Shown: piece by piece, positions 26,144 through 35,729 of the stretch | How positions within the stretch are numbered: position 1 is the first letter of the stretch | How the letters are laid out: each line of letters opens with the position of its first letter | Assembly (NCBI RefSeq): GCF_003968755.1 | Contig: NZ_RYDL01000010.1 | Coordinates: forward strand, 51,713 to 115,712 | DNA from: Flavobacterium sp. RSP15 | Lineage (GTDB): Bacteria; Bacteroidota; Bacteroidia; Flavobacteriales; Flavobacteriaceae | Length of the DNA stretch: 64,000 nt | Reading direction: 5' to 3' | The notes under the pieces: model-generated | Told to the model about the DNA's origin: nothing | Databases searched by the model: none | Seen by the model: the letters and a program-made list of their open reading frames with translations, nothing else | Made by a program: the position numbers and the translations under genes

Positions 26144-28559
26144 TTGCATTCTACTTTTGTTCGTCACAATAAATAGTTTTTCCCAATATAAAGTTTCGGG
26201 AATAATTACGGCTGAAAACGGTAATAAATTAACGTTAGTCGAAGTTTATAACAAAAGTTCCGGGACTAAACAGCTCTCTAATTCTAAAGGAGAGTTTTCA
26301 ATTGAATTCAACCAATCTGGTGATTATCAACTTGTATTTTACAAAGAAAACTATGGTGTTTTAGAAAAAACAGTGTCAATATCAGATCAAAAAATTGTTG
26401 TTGTTTTAGAAAGCGTTACACAACTTTCCGAAGTGGTAATCAATAAGCAGAAAGAGAAAATATTCGCTCTCAATAAATTAAAAGATATTGAAGAAACGGC
26501 TATTTATGCCGGAAAGAAAACCGAAGTTATTTCATTAAATAAAATAACAGCGAACAAGGCAACCAATAATGCCCGTCAAATATTTGCTCAGGTAGTAGGA
26601 CTAACTATAAATGAAAGTTCTGATGGTGGTTTGCAATTAAGTATTGGAGGTCGAGGATTGGATCCAAATCGAACAGCAAATTTTAATACTCGTCAAAACG
26701 GTTATGACATCAGTGCGGATGTTTTGGGTTATCCTGAAAGTTATTATGCAACACCCACCGAAGCATTAGAAGAAATTCAAGTAGTACGAGGCGCGGCATC
26801 GTTACAGTACGGAACACAATTTGGCGGATTAGTTAATTTCAAATTAAAATCACCAAGTAAAAAACCCTTTGAGTTTACAACGAGAACTACAGTAGGCTCG
26901 TATGGTCTGTTTACCAATTTTACGTCATTAAGTGGCACAAAAGACAAGTTCAGTTACTACACCTTTTATAATTACAAACAAGGAAATGGATTTAGACCTA
27001 ATTCTGACTTTGAAAGTAAAAACTATTTTGGAAATTTAAATTATCAATTTTCGGATAAAACTTCCTTACATTTTGACTACACCTATTTCAATTATTTAGC
27101 ACAACAAGCTGGAGGATTAACTGACGTGATGTTTGATAAGGATCCAACACAAAGCAATAGAACACGAAACTGGTTTGCTGTAAATTGGAATTTATTTGCC
27201 CTTCGCTTAAAGCATAAATTTAATGATAAGGCAGATTTTTCTTTGCAATTATTTGGTCTAGATGCGAGTCGTAAAGCACTTGGATTTCGTTCTAATAGAG
27301 TTTCTGCCCCGGATGTATTAGGTACTGAAAGGGATTTAATAATTGGTAAATTTGTCAATTGGGGTGCCGAAGCACGCTATTTGCAGCGTTATACAATTAA
27401 CGAGAACACTAGCGCTTTTTTGATTGGGGCTAAATATTATCAATCTAAAAATTCAGGCCTTCAAGGTCCGGGAAGCTCGGGTAGTGATGCCAATTTTAAT
27501 CTAGCAGAAGCTGAATTTCTTTTTTATGCCAACCAATCCAACTATACTTTTCCCAATTTGAATATGTCTGTTTTTGGAGAGAATATTTTCAAAATAACCC
27601 CTAATTTTTCTATAACTCCGGGTTTTAGATTTGAAAAAATAAAAACACAAGCCGAAGGTTCCTACCGAAAAATAAATCTTGATTTAGCAGGAAATGTGAT
27701 TTTAGATGAAACTAAGTTTGAGAAAAATATAAAAGACCGAAACTTCATTTTAGTAGGTGTCGGATTAAGTTATAAACCACAAAACCGAATTGAACTGTAT
27801 GGGAATATTTCTCAAAATTATCGTTCGGTAACATTCAATGATATTCGTACGGTTTCACCAAGTCAAGTTATTGCTGAAGATATTACAGATGAAAAGGGTT
27901 ATACTTCTGATATTGGAATTAGAGGACAATTTGGAAATAAAGTAACCTTTGACGCGAGTATTTATGGCTTGTATTACAGTGATAAAATAGGAGAATATGA
28001 AACCCGAAACCCAAATGGCTCTGCGGCAATTGTCAGATTGCGAGACAATATAGGAACTGCTGTAACCTACGGTTTTGAATCCATGTTCGACTGGAGTTTA
28101 AACAATACATTTTTTAATGAAAACGATAACTTTGTTTGGAATGTATTTTCTAATATTGCGATTACCAATTCAGAATATTTAAAATCGGATGCGCCAAATA
28201 TTGAAGGCAATAAGGTCGAATTTGTACCGCTCTATAACATAAAAACAGGAACCGGAATTGGATATAAAAACTTTATTTCAAGTGTACAATTTACCTACGT
28301 TTCCTCTCAATTTACCGAAGCAAACAACAGTAAAACAGATAGAAATGACAATACGTATGGTATTTTTGGCCAAATTCCAGCCTATTATGTAGCTGATTTT
28401 TCAACCTCGTATAAATGGAAAAAATGGAAACTAGAAGCCGGAATCACTAATTTTACAAACAATAGTTATTTTACAAGAAGAGCCACTGGCTACCCAGGAC
28501 CAGGAATAATACCTTCTGATGCAAGAACTTTTTATACTACGCTTGAGTATGTTTTTTAA
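26124..28559 (+). CDS. TonB-dependent receptor with carboxypeptidase-regulatory-like N-terminus
   Basis: 811 residues from the ATG at 26124, which begins a clear signal peptide (MKLKDFSCILLLFVTINSFSQ); an earlier ATG at 26082 lies inside the upstream gene and is unlikely. After a carboxypeptidase-regulatory-like domain (KVSGIITAENGNKLTLVEVY) comes a plug with LSEVVINKQKEK, VVRGAASLQYGTQFGG and IGGRGLDPNRT. A beta-barrel follows, ending in the aromatic motif FYTTLEYVF. The barrel is shorter than SusC and more like siderophore or iron-citrate receptors (FecA type). Its operon partners, an imelysin and DUF4856 lipoprotein, point to iron or haem-related uptake. Confidence 0.88.
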   Translation: MKLKDFSCILLLFVTINSFSQYKVSGIITAENGNKLTLVEVYNKSSGTKQLSNSKGEFSIEFNQSGDYQLVFYKENYGVLEKTVSISDQKIVVVLESVTQLSEVVINKQKEKIFALNKLKDIEETAIYAGKKTEVISLNKITANKATNNARQIFAQVVGLTINESSDGGLQLSIGGRGLDPNRTANFNTRQNGYDISADVLGYPESYYATPTEALEEIQVVRGAASLQYGTQFGGLVNFKLKSPSKKPFEFTTRTTVGSYGLFTNFTSLSGTKDKFSYYTFYNYKQGNGFRPNSDFESKNYFGNLNYQFSDKTSLHFDYTYFNYLAQQAGGLTDVMFDKDPTQSNRTRNWFAVNWNLFALRLKHKFNDKADFSLQLFGLDASRKALGFRSNRVSAPDVLGTERDLIIGKFVNWGAEARYLQRYTINENTSAFLIGAKYYQSKNSGLQGPGSSGSDANFNLAEAEFLFYANQSNYTFPNLNMSVFGENIFKITPNFSITPGFRFEKIKTQAEGSYRKINLDLAGNVILDETKFEKNIKDRNFILVGVGLSYKPQNRIELYGNISQNYRSVTFNDIRTVSPSQVIAEDITDEKGYTSDIGIRGQFGNKVTFDASIYGLYYSDKIGEYETRNPNGSAAIVRLRDNIGTAVTYGFESMFDWSLNNTFFNENDNFVWNVFSNIAITNSEYLKSDAPNIEGNKVEFVPLYNIKTGTGIGYKNFISSVQFTYVSSQFTEANNSKTDRNDNTYGIFGQIPAYYVADFSTSYKWKKWKLEAGITNFTNNSYFTRRATGYPGPGIIPSDARTFYTTLEYVF

Positions 28560-29025
28560 TATTTAAAAAATTTGATGATATTCAAGTAATTTACAAAACA
28601 GATAATAGTTTATTCAAATTAATGAGTGCTTCAAATCGTTTTGAAAAGAAATATCTATACGATTTAGACTACATAATTGATTAAATGCCTTTAATAGAAT
28701 TATTCAATCAATTCAATATCAAATCAGAAAAATTAAACTAATCGGAGCATAAGACAATTTTTGATTTAGATAACGAAATAAATCCAATTGACGAACCTAA
28801 ATTACTTTTATAATTCGATAGTGTGAAAATTCAAAACAGAACAGACCATCACATTCGAATGATAGAATAAAAGTATTAGAAAACAGCAAAAGTTGGCATC
28901 TAGCTTTAAATTAATGTTCTAAAGTAAGAGAGTTATACAACCTTCTTGGTAAAGATTTCCCTGTTCCAACTGCCACCAGAATAAAGTGATTCTTTAAACA
29001 CGTATCATTTAGTCTTCATTTACAT
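28560..29025. other. Intergenic region, possibly holding decayed coding sequence
   Basis: 466 bases between convergent genes. Short frames such as MSASNRFEKKYLYDLDYIID near 28620 and MPLIELFNQFNIKSEKLN near 28685 look protein-like but are broken by stops within 20 codons. This may be a degraded gene; no family is recognisable. No clear terminator was found for either neighbour. Confidence 0.4.
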
Positions 29026-29796
29026 CTAATGCTTAATTTTCAAATCGTTAATTTCCCTTTTCAGTTCCAAAAACATATCTTTCACACTTGCAGCTTCAGA
29101 GATTTCTTGTTTTCTATCGCTCCTGCCAATATTACATTCATACTCCCAAATCTCAAGAATATCAGAAGCCTTTACTTCATAAGGGGGATAATAAATATTA
29201 TCTGATTCCAAAACCAGAATATTTTTTTTGTTCTTATTCAGTCTTTTGTAGACCATCCCCTCACTTTTGGTTATCAGTATATAAGTCTTACCATCCATAA
29301 CTTCACCTAATTTTTCAATGTACCGACCAACAATGATACTACCATCCTCATGTGGTGGCATGGAATCTCCTTCTACCGGAAAACCCCTATGCTTGCCAGA
29401 TCCCAAAAATGGTAATGAAATTTGTTGCAGACTTTCAATATATTCCGGATCGGCATACCCATTCAAATACCCGGCTTTTACTTTTTGTGTAACGACTTCA
29501 ATAAAGTTATCTCCTTTTTTATCTACCGTAATCGGCAACACCAATCTGTTATTTTCCAATTGTAACAAATCATCTACGGGAATTTTTCGAACATCCACAG
29601 ATAGCAACAGGTCTATACTGATGTGATAGTAATGCGCTATTTTCTTCAATATTTCATACGGTGCTTCCGAGGTTCCGTCTTCATATTTGACATACCTACC
29701 CCTAGTTATCCCTAAGGATACAGCCAGCTTTTCCTGTGAAATCTTTTGTTGCACCCTAAGGTTCCTTATGTTGTCAGAAAATAAAGACATAGCCAT
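29026..29796 (-). CDS. XRE-family repressor with S24/LexA-like peptidase domain
   Basis: 256 residues from the ATG at 29796 (an ATG at 29790 is two codons in; the frame is open to 29898 but that would cover the divergent promoter). Residues about 4-65 are an XRE helix-turn-helix (NIRNLRVQQKISQEKLAVSL, RYVKYEDGTSEAPYEIL). The C-terminal half is a LexA/S24-type domain: FLGSGKHRGFPVEGDSMPP holds the catalytic Ser, and DGKTYILITKSEGMVYKRL holds the lysine region. Bacteroidota often lack LexA, and such XRE-S24 proteins are the likely SOS-type repressors of polymerase cassettes. It diverges from dinB and its promoter overlaps a palindrome. Confidence 0.88.
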   Translation of the reverse strand: MAMSLFSDNIRNLRVQQKISQEKLAVSLGITRGRYVKYEDGTSEAPYEILKKIAHYYHISIDLLLSVDVRKIPVDDLLQLENNRLVLPITVDKKGDNFIEVVTQKVKAGYLNGYADPEYIESLQQISLPFLGSGKHRGFPVEGDSMPPHEDGSIIVGRYIEKLGEVMDGKTYILITKSEGMVYKRLNKNKKNILVLESDNIYYPPYEVKASDILEIWEYECNIGRSDRKQEISEAASVKDMFLELKREINDLKIKH

Positions 29797-29805
29797 TTTG
29801 TTATA

Positions 29806-29860
29806 ATTTGTAACAACAAATATAATAAAATTTGTTATCATCTGTACTAATTTTGTAACG
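29806..29860. promoter_or_regulatory. Divergent operator-promoter region of the mutagenesis cassette
   Basis: ATTTGTAACAACAAAT at 29806-29821 is an inverted repeat with 6-base arms. Further copies of the half-site occur as ATTTGTTAT (29830-29838) and TTTTGTAAC (29851-29859). TAATTTTG at 29848-29855 is a plus-strand -7 box for dinB, and TATATTTG read on the minus strand at 29824-29817 is a -7 box for the repressor. Both promoters are therefore covered by the repeats, as expected for an autoregulated repressor. Confidence 0.65.
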
Positions 29861-29877
29861 TATAAAAAGAAAAGAAG

Positions 29878-31062
29878 ATGGAAAGAGCAATTGTACACAT
29901 GGATTTGGATACTTTTTTTGTGTCCTGCGAAAGACTGGGAAATTCAAAACTGGAAGGAATCCCTTTGATTATTGGTGGCGGAGATCGTGGTGTTGTCGCT
30001 TCTTGTTCGTATGAAGCCCGAACTTTCGGTGTGCGTTCCGCCATGCCTATTAAAATGGCACTCCGCCTCTGCCCGCAGGCTAAAGTGATGAAAGGTGATA
30101 TGGAATTGTATTCTAAATTATCACATGATGTAACCGAAGTAATTCAAGAAAAAGCACCAATTGTGGAAAAAGCCAGCATCGATGAATTTTACCTCGATAT
30201 TACCGGAATGGATAAATTCTATGGGAGCTACAAATGGACCAACGAACTGGCACAATCCGTTACCAATGAAACTGGTTTACCCATCAGTTTTGCACTATCG
30301 GTAAACAAAACGGTATCTAAAATTGGTACCGGAGAAGCCAAACAAAAAGGAAACTTGGAAATACCGGAAAATAAAGTCCGGTCTTTCTTAAATCCGCTTT
30401 CAATCCAAAAAATACCCATGGTGGGTGATGTGACTTTTCAGTTATTATCTCGAATTGGAATCCGTACCATTCAAACGCTTTCTGAAATGCCTGCCGAAGT
30501 ATTGCAACGGATGATTGGCAAGAATGGCATCGACATTTGGAAGAAAGCAAACGGTATTGATCACAATCCGGTGGAACCCTATACAGAACGGAAATCCATT
30601 TCAACGGAGCATACTTTCACTCAGGATACCATTGATATTCCAAAATTGAAATCAATACTGATTGGAATGGTGGAAAAACTGGCTTTTCAGTTGCGTTCTG
30701 AAGAATGGCTGACTTCCACGGTAGTTATTAAAATAAGATATTCCAATTTCGACACAGAAACCAAACAATGCAAAATACCTTACACCTCAGCCGATCACAT
30801 GTTGATTAAATCTGTTACCGATTTATTTGATAAAGTTTACCAGCGTCGCATGCGGCTCCGATTAATCGGAATTCGTTTCAGTGGACTCGTTCGTGGAACC
30901 TATCAAATCAATTTATTTGAGGATACCGAAGAAATGCTGTCTTTGTATCAAGCCATGGATAAAATGAAAAGCCGTTATGGCTTTGACGCCGTAATGCGGT
31001 GCGCCGGAGCAAGCTTCAAACCCAATAACAAATCAGAAATTTTAAAACGATCCTCTAAATAA
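29878..31062 (+). CDS. dinB: Y-family DNA polymerase (DinB/Pol IV)
   Basis: 394 residues. The palm motifs are HMDLDTFFVSCERL (metal Asp9) and KASIDEFYLDITG (Asp102, Glu103), with the YEARTFGVRSAMP fingers region. The thumb has helix-hairpin-helix-like NKTVSKIGTGEAKQKG and IGKNGIDIWKKANGID. The little finger domain follows (KSISTEHTF to FSGLVRGTYQINLFED). The C-terminal NLFED/QINLF segment resembles a beta-clamp-binding motif. It makes error-prone or lesion-bypass synthesis possible under DNA damage, with the DnaE-type polymerase downstream. The promoter overlaps the XRE-S24 operator, so damage control by that protein is likely. Confidence 0.92.
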   Translation: MERAIVHMDLDTFFVSCERLGNSKLEGIPLIIGGGDRGVVASCSYEARTFGVRSAMPIKMALRLCPQAKVMKGDMELYSKLSHDVTEVIQEKAPIVEKASIDEFYLDITGMDKFYGSYKWTNELAQSVTNETGLPISFALSVNKTVSKIGTGEAKQKGNLEIPENKVRSFLNPLSIQKIPMVGDVTFQLLSRIGIRTIQTLSEMPAEVLQRMIGKNGIDIWKKANGIDHNPVEPYTERKSISTEHTFTQDTIDIPKLKSILIGMVEKLAFQLRSEEWLTSTVVIKIRYSNFDTETKQCKIPYTSADHMLIKSVTDLFDKVYQRRMRLRLIGIRFSGLVRGTYQINLFEDTEEMLSLYQAMDKMKSRYGFDAVMRCAGASFKPNNKSEILKRSSK

Positions 31063-31090
31063 ATAAAAAAATCACAACCAAAACCGCATT

Positions 31091-31115
31091 GTCATCCCGA
31101 GCGCAGTCGAGGGAC
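31091..31115. repeat. REP-like short repeat (GTCATCCCGAGCG... type)
   Basis: GTCATCCCGAGCGCAGTCGA then GGGAC, in the gap between dinB and dnaE. This imperfect palindrome belongs to a GC-rich short-repeat type that is scattered through many Flavobacterium genomes. Only this copy was found in the window. Confidence 0.4.
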
Positions 31116-31153
31116 AACAACTCAAAAACCCATTACCCAAAACCTAACACCCC

Positions 31154-34100
31154 ATGTACCTCAACTGTCATTCTTTTCATTCCCTGCGTTACGGCACCAT
31201 CCCGCTGTTGGATCTCGTCCAGCAGGCTGTTATTTGTGGTGTAAAAACAATGGCATTAACGGATATTAATACCGTTACTGGCATTTATGATTTCATAAAA
31301 AGCTTCGAAGAAGTAAATATCAAACCACTCGTCGGAATAGAATTCCGTTGCAACCATCAACTGCGTTATGTAGGCTTGGCAAAAAATGCCGGTGGGCTAG
31401 CCGAAATGAATCGCTTTCTGACCAAACATAATTTTGAAAATACTCCTTTACCAGTATCCGCTCCTGATTTTAAAAAAGTAGTCATTATTTATCCTTTCGA
31501 AAATAAACCTGCGGTATTAAAAGACCATGAATATATAGGCATTACTCCCGATCAGCTTCCCAAATTGTTTCTTCCGGAATGGAAGATTTTGCTCAACAAA
31601 ATGGTGATTTTGCAATCCGTCACCTTTCGGAGTAAAAGAGAATTCAACTTGCATAAAATCCTGAGAGCTATTGATACCAATGTCATCTTGTCCAAATTGA
31701 CTGTGGACGATTATTGCAAAACGTCTGAAGTAATGATTCCTTTGGAGGAACTGCTTTCAAAATTTGAGGATTATCCTCAAATTATCGAAAACACGCAAAA
31801 ACTAATGGATCAGTGTCATTTTGAATTCGACTTCAAAACGCCCAAAAACAAAAAGTATTATTCCGGGAGTCGGGAAAGCGACATGCAGCTTTTAACCAAA
31901 CTCGCTCACGAAGGATTGTTAAAAAAGTATGGTACCGATAATTTCCAAGCAACAGCTCGAGTGGAGAAAGAATTAAAGGTGATTGATCAACTAGAATTCA
32001 GCAGCTATTTTCTGATCACGTGGGACATCATTCAATACAGTATAAGTCAGGGCTTTTTGCATATCGGTCGGGGTAGCGGAGCCAACAGTATCGTGAGTTA
32101 CTGCCTTGGCATCACCGACATCTGCCCTATTGAACTGGATTTGTATTTTGAACGCTTCCTGAATGTAAACCGCAAGAGCCCACCAGATTTTGACATTGAC
32201 TGGTCCTGGAAAGAACGCAATACCATTCTCCGATATATTTTTGATAAATACGGTGCCGATCATGTCGCTTTCTGCGGAACCAATGTGGAATTTAAATACC
32301 GTTCCATATTCCGGGAAGTGGGTAAAGTGTTTGGTCTGCCCAAAGAAGAATTGGACGCATTGGCTAAAAACCCTATGGCGTTACATGATAAAAACCCAAT
32401 AGTAAAACTAGTGCAAGAATACGGGATGTTGCTTGAAAAATACCCAAATCAACGCAGCATGCATTCCTGTGGAATCCTGATTTCCGAAGAACCAATTACA
32501 AATTACACGCCTTTGGAAATGCCCCCGAAAGGGTTTCCAATCGTGTTGTTTGACATGCACATTGCCGAGGATATTGGTTTTGAAAAGTTTGATATTCTCA
32601 GTCAGCGCGGGATCGGTCATATCGATGACAGTGTGAAACTAATCGAGAAAAATCAGGGAATCAAAGTCGATATTCGGGATACATCATTGTCAAAAAATGA
32701 GGCGAAGGCCAATCACTTTTTGAGCCATGGAAAAACAATTGGATGCTTTTATATCGAAAGCCCGGCAATGCGTGGCTTATTGCGACGTCTGAAATGCGAT
32801 AACTACAAAACCTTAGTAGCAGCATCCTCCATTATCCGCCCGGGTGTCGCCCAATCCGGTATGATGAAAGAATATATTTTCAGGCACAACCATCCCGATA
32901 AGTTCGAATATTTTCATGACGTTTTTAAAGAACAGCTAGGCGAAACCTATGGGGTTATGGTCTATCAGGAAGACGTCATTAAAATTGCCTTACATTATGC
33001 AGGACTTCCCGCTGCCGATGGAGATATTCTGCGTCGGGCCATGAGTGGGAAAGGACGATCCAAAGCTGCTTTGCAAAAAGTCAAGGACAATTACTTTGCC
33101 TGCTGTGCGAAAAAAGGACATCCGCTTAAGTTGAGTGAAGAAATATACCGACAAATTGAATCTTTCGCTGGCTATTCCTTCTGTAAGGCTCACTCCGCCT
33201 CTTATGCTGTTGAGAGTTACCAAAGCTTATATTTAAAAGTCTACTACCCTATTGAATTTCTGGTAGCGGTGATCAATAATCAGGGTGGTTTTTACCGTAC
33301 CGAAGTATACGTACATGAAGCCAAAATGTCGGGTGCAACCATTCAGAATCCTTGTGTAAACAAGAGCGATTATGAAACTACGGTATATGGCATTGACGTT
33401 TATTTGGGCTTCATGCTTCTGGAAGGTTTGGAAAGTAAAGTAGCTTATTTTATAGTTCAAGAACGGGAGGAACAAGGCGAATTCATCTCTTTGGAAGATT
33501 TCATCAACCGCATTCCCATCGGTATTGAAGGCATACAAATTTTGATTTTTGTTGGAGCGTTTCGTTTTACGGGAAAAACAAAAAATCAATTATTGGTGAC
33601 TGCCAGACTCATACTGGTCAATTTCAAACCCGAAAACAGAAATGGGATGCTGCTTCAGGAACCAATCAAAGAATATGAACTGCCCATACTCGAACGCTCC
33701 CCTTTTGAAGATGCTTTTGATGAAATCGAACTGTTGAATTTTCCGGTTTCCTGCACCCCTTTCGATTTATTGCAGACCAAATATCGAGGGGACGTAATGG
33801 CGAAAGATTTATTAAAACACCATAAAAAAACGGTAAAGATGCTGGCTTACCTTATTTCAAGAAAACATGTACCTACCAAAATGGGAACCATGTATTTTGG
33901 AACTTGGGTAGACATAGAGGGCGAATATTTCGATACCGCACATTTTACTAAAAGTCTGGAAAAATATCCGTTCCAAGGCGGTGGCTGTTATTTGCTCTTG
34001 GGAACTGTAGAAGTGGATTATCATTTTCCCACCATTACGGTTATCAAAATGGCCAAAATGTCATTCCTCCCTGATCCAAGGTATTCCAATACTTCTGACA

Positions 34101-34231
34101 GACAATATAAAGTCCATGAACAAATTCGGGAAGATGTCAGCATGACCCATCGGGCACCGTATCCACAGGAATATGAAATTAATCTGCCAAGACATAAAAT
34201 GGAGGTGGGTACAAAAAAAGAGTCTGTTTGA
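31154..34231 (+). CDS. DNA polymerase III alpha subunit, DnaE2-like (error-prone type)
   Basis: 1025 residues. The N-terminal PHP domain begins YLNCHSFHSLRYGTIPLLDL and has the ALTDINTVTG motif. The C-family catalytic palm carries GRGSGANSIVSYCLGITDI and PPDFDIDW (Asp345, Asp347, Asp349). The third acidic region and the helix-hairpin-helix (YSFCKAHSASYAVESYQSLY, REEQGEFISLEDFINR) follow. At 1025 residues it is shorter than replicative DnaE and lacks much of the C-terminal tail, typical of ImuC/DnaE2 mutasome polymerases. It lies 91 bases after dinB on the same strand. Its pairing with dinB and the exonuclease/GIY-YIG gene forms a damage-induced synthesis cassette. Confidence 0.88.
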   Translation: MYLNCHSFHSLRYGTIPLLDLVQQAVICGVKTMALTDINTVTGIYDFIKSFEEVNIKPLVGIEFRCNHQLRYVGLAKNAGGLAEMNRFLTKHNFENTPLPVSAPDFKKVVIIYPFENKPAVLKDHEYIGITPDQLPKLFLPEWKILLNKMVILQSVTFRSKREFNLHKILRAIDTNVILSKLTVDDYCKTSEVMIPLEELLSKFEDYPQIIENTQKLMDQCHFEFDFKTPKNKKYYSGSRESDMQLLTKLAHEGLLKKYGTDNFQATARVEKELKVIDQLEFSSYFLITWDIIQYSISQGFLHIGRGSGANSIVSYCLGITDICPIELDLYFERFLNVNRKSPPDFDIDWSWKERNTILRYIFDKYGADHVAFCGTNVEFKYRSIFREVGKVFGLPKEELDALAKNPMALHDKNPIVKLVQEYGMLLEKYPNQRSMHSCGILISEEPITNYTPLEMPPKGFPIVLFDMHIAEDIGFEKFDILSQRGIGHIDDSVKLIEKNQGIKVDIRDTSLSKNEAKANHFLSHGKTIGCFYIESPAMRGLLRRLKCDNYKTLVAASSIIRPGVAQSGMMKEYIFRHNHPDKFEYFHDVFKEQLGETYGVMVYQEDVIKIALHYAGLPAADGDILRRAMSGKGRSKAALQKVKDNYFACCAKKGHPLKLSEEIYRQIESFAGYSFCKAHSASYAVESYQSLYLKVYYPIEFLVAVINNQGGFYRTEVYVHEAKMSGATIQNPCVNKSDYETTVYGIDVYLGFMLLEGLESKVAYFIVQEREEQGEFISLEDFINRIPIGIEGIQILIFVGAFRFTGKTKNQLLVTARLILVNFKPENRNGMLLQEPIKEYELPILERSPFEDAFDEIELLNFPVSCTPFDLLQTKYRGDVMAKDLLKHHKKTVKMLAYLISRKHVPTKMGTMYFGTWVDIEGEYFDTAHFTKSLEKYPFQGGGCYLLLGTVEVDYHFPTITVIKMAKMSFLPDPRYSNTSDRQYKVHEQIREDVSMTHRAPYPQEYEINLPRHKMEVGTKKESV

Positions 34232-34310
34232 CTCTTTTAGCAAGTGAGGAAGGAGCGATTTCACCAACTTCATATACAAGAATAACAATACAATTCACGT
34301 TATATACAAA

Positions 34311-35693
34311 ATGAAAAATCAGGAATACGCAATAGTAGATATAGAAACCACAGGCGGCAATGCCAGTAACAGTCGCATAACAGAAATTGCCATTGTTATT
34401 CATAACGGAACCAGCGTAATCGACCGCTGGGAAACACTAGTCAACCCAGAAAAAGAAATACCGCTTGCCATTTTTTCGCTAACCGGCATTAACAATGAAA
34501 TGGTTCGGGATGCACCTATTTTTGATACTATTTCCGAAAAAGTTTTAGAAATGCTTACCGGACGCATTTTCGTTGCCCATAATGTCAACTTTGATTATTC
34601 GTTTGTTCGGCACCAACTCGAAGCAAGCGGATTCAAATGGACCGCGCCAAAATTGTGCACCGTTCGCGCAGCAAGAAAAATTAAGTCAGGATTGGCTTCG
34701 TACAGCTTGGGAAGGCTTTGCCAATCGCTAGACATCCCTTTAACAAACCAACACCGTGCCGGTGGTGATGCGGATGCAACTGCCATATTATTTTCCCGTT
34801 TGTTGGAATGGGACGTTGAAGGTGTAATCGAAAAAATGATACAAAAAACTGCTCAAGACCAGCGCTTGCCTCCTAACCTACCGCCTGCTGACTTTGAGCA
34901 GTTACCTGAAAAAGCAGGTGTATATTATTTTTATGATCAGACAAGAAAAGTGATTTACGTAGGAAAGGCAATTAACTTAAAGAAACGGGTAGCCTCCCAT
35001 TTCAGTGGCCATAATATCACGCCACAAAGGCAAAATTTCCTGCGGGACATACACGGGATTTCCTTTGAAGTATGTGCTACAGAATTAATGGCGCTTTTGC
35101 TGGAATGTACCGAAATTAAGAAACTATGGCCTACTTACAACAGGGCACTCAAACGTTTTGACCCTAAGTATGGGCTGTATGAATATGAAGCCCGCAGCGG
35201 TTACAAATACCTGGCCATTGGAAAGTTAGGCAAATTTCAGTCGTGCATAGAGTCTTTCAATAATTTGTATAAAGGCATCAATGTATTGCGCAGCTTATCC
35301 GAACAATTTGGCATTGATAACCGATTCTGTAACTACGGTATGGACGACCATGGAGAATTTATCCCAAAACCAGACCGGACCAATTTACCTGAAGTGGAAC
35401 TACACAACGAGCAAGTCGAAAACGCCATTGATTTTTTAATAAAAAACAGGCCAAGCTTTGCCATTATAGACAAAGGCAGGTCTGCTGAAGAACGCAGTTG
35501 CATTTGGGTTGAAAAAGGTCACTTTTATGGCATGGGATATATTGCATCGGATATTGGTTTTACAGATCCCTCTGATATAAAAGATCATGTCACTCAACAC
35601 AAAAGCAATAAATACAGTGTGGATTTAATCCTTGCTTATGCTGAGAAATATCCGGGTAAGGTTCTTTTTAAACAAAATCATAAAGAATTATGA
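34311..35693 (+). CDS. DEDDh exonuclease fused to GIY-YIG (UvrC/Cho-type) endonuclease domain
   Basis: 460 residues. Residues about 5-175 are an epsilon-like 3'-5' exonuclease: AIVDIETTGG (metal Asp and Glu), VAHNVNFDYSFV and HRAGGDADATAILF (His and Asp of DEDDh). Residues about 200-280 are a GIY-YIG domain: KAGVYYFYDQTRKVIYVGKA followed by NLKKRVASHF and ELMALLLECTEIKKLWPTYN. The C-terminal 180 residues are like those of Cho-type nucleases. Fused exonuclease-GIY-YIG proteins occur in Bacteroidota beside DnaE2-type polymerases and probably process lesions or strand ends. It follows dnaE by 79 bases. Confidence 0.9.
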   Translation: MKNQEYAIVDIETTGGNASNSRITEIAIVIHNGTSVIDRWETLVNPEKEIPLAIFSLTGINNEMVRDAPIFDTISEKVLEMLTGRIFVAHNVNFDYSFVRHQLEASGFKWTAPKLCTVRAARKIKSGLASYSLGRLCQSLDIPLTNQHRAGGDADATAILFSRLLEWDVEGVIEKMIQKTAQDQRLPPNLPPADFEQLPEKAGVYYFYDQTRKVIYVGKAINLKKRVASHFSGHNITPQRQNFLRDIHGISFEVCATELMALLLECTEIKKLWPTYNRALKRFDPKYGLYEYEARSGYKYLAIGKLGKFQSCIESFNNLYKGINVLRSLSEQFGIDNRFCNYGMDDHGEFIPKPDRTNLPEVELHNEQVENAIDFLIKNRPSFAIIDKGRSAEERSCIWVEKGHFYGMGYIASDIGFTDPSDIKDHVTQHKSNKYSVDLILAYAEKYPGKVLFKQNHKEL

Positions 35694-35729
35694 GACTTTC
35701 AATAACACCGAAATATTTACATCAGGCAT

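Noticed and set aside
28620..28900. Degraded gene between the TonB receptor and the XRE-S24 gene
   Set aside because: Fragments look protein-like but no family could be identified, so only the region is reported.
34061..34403. Minus-strand frames around the dnaE/exonuclease junction
   Set aside because: They are mirror frames of the two clear plus-strand genes and have no independent features.
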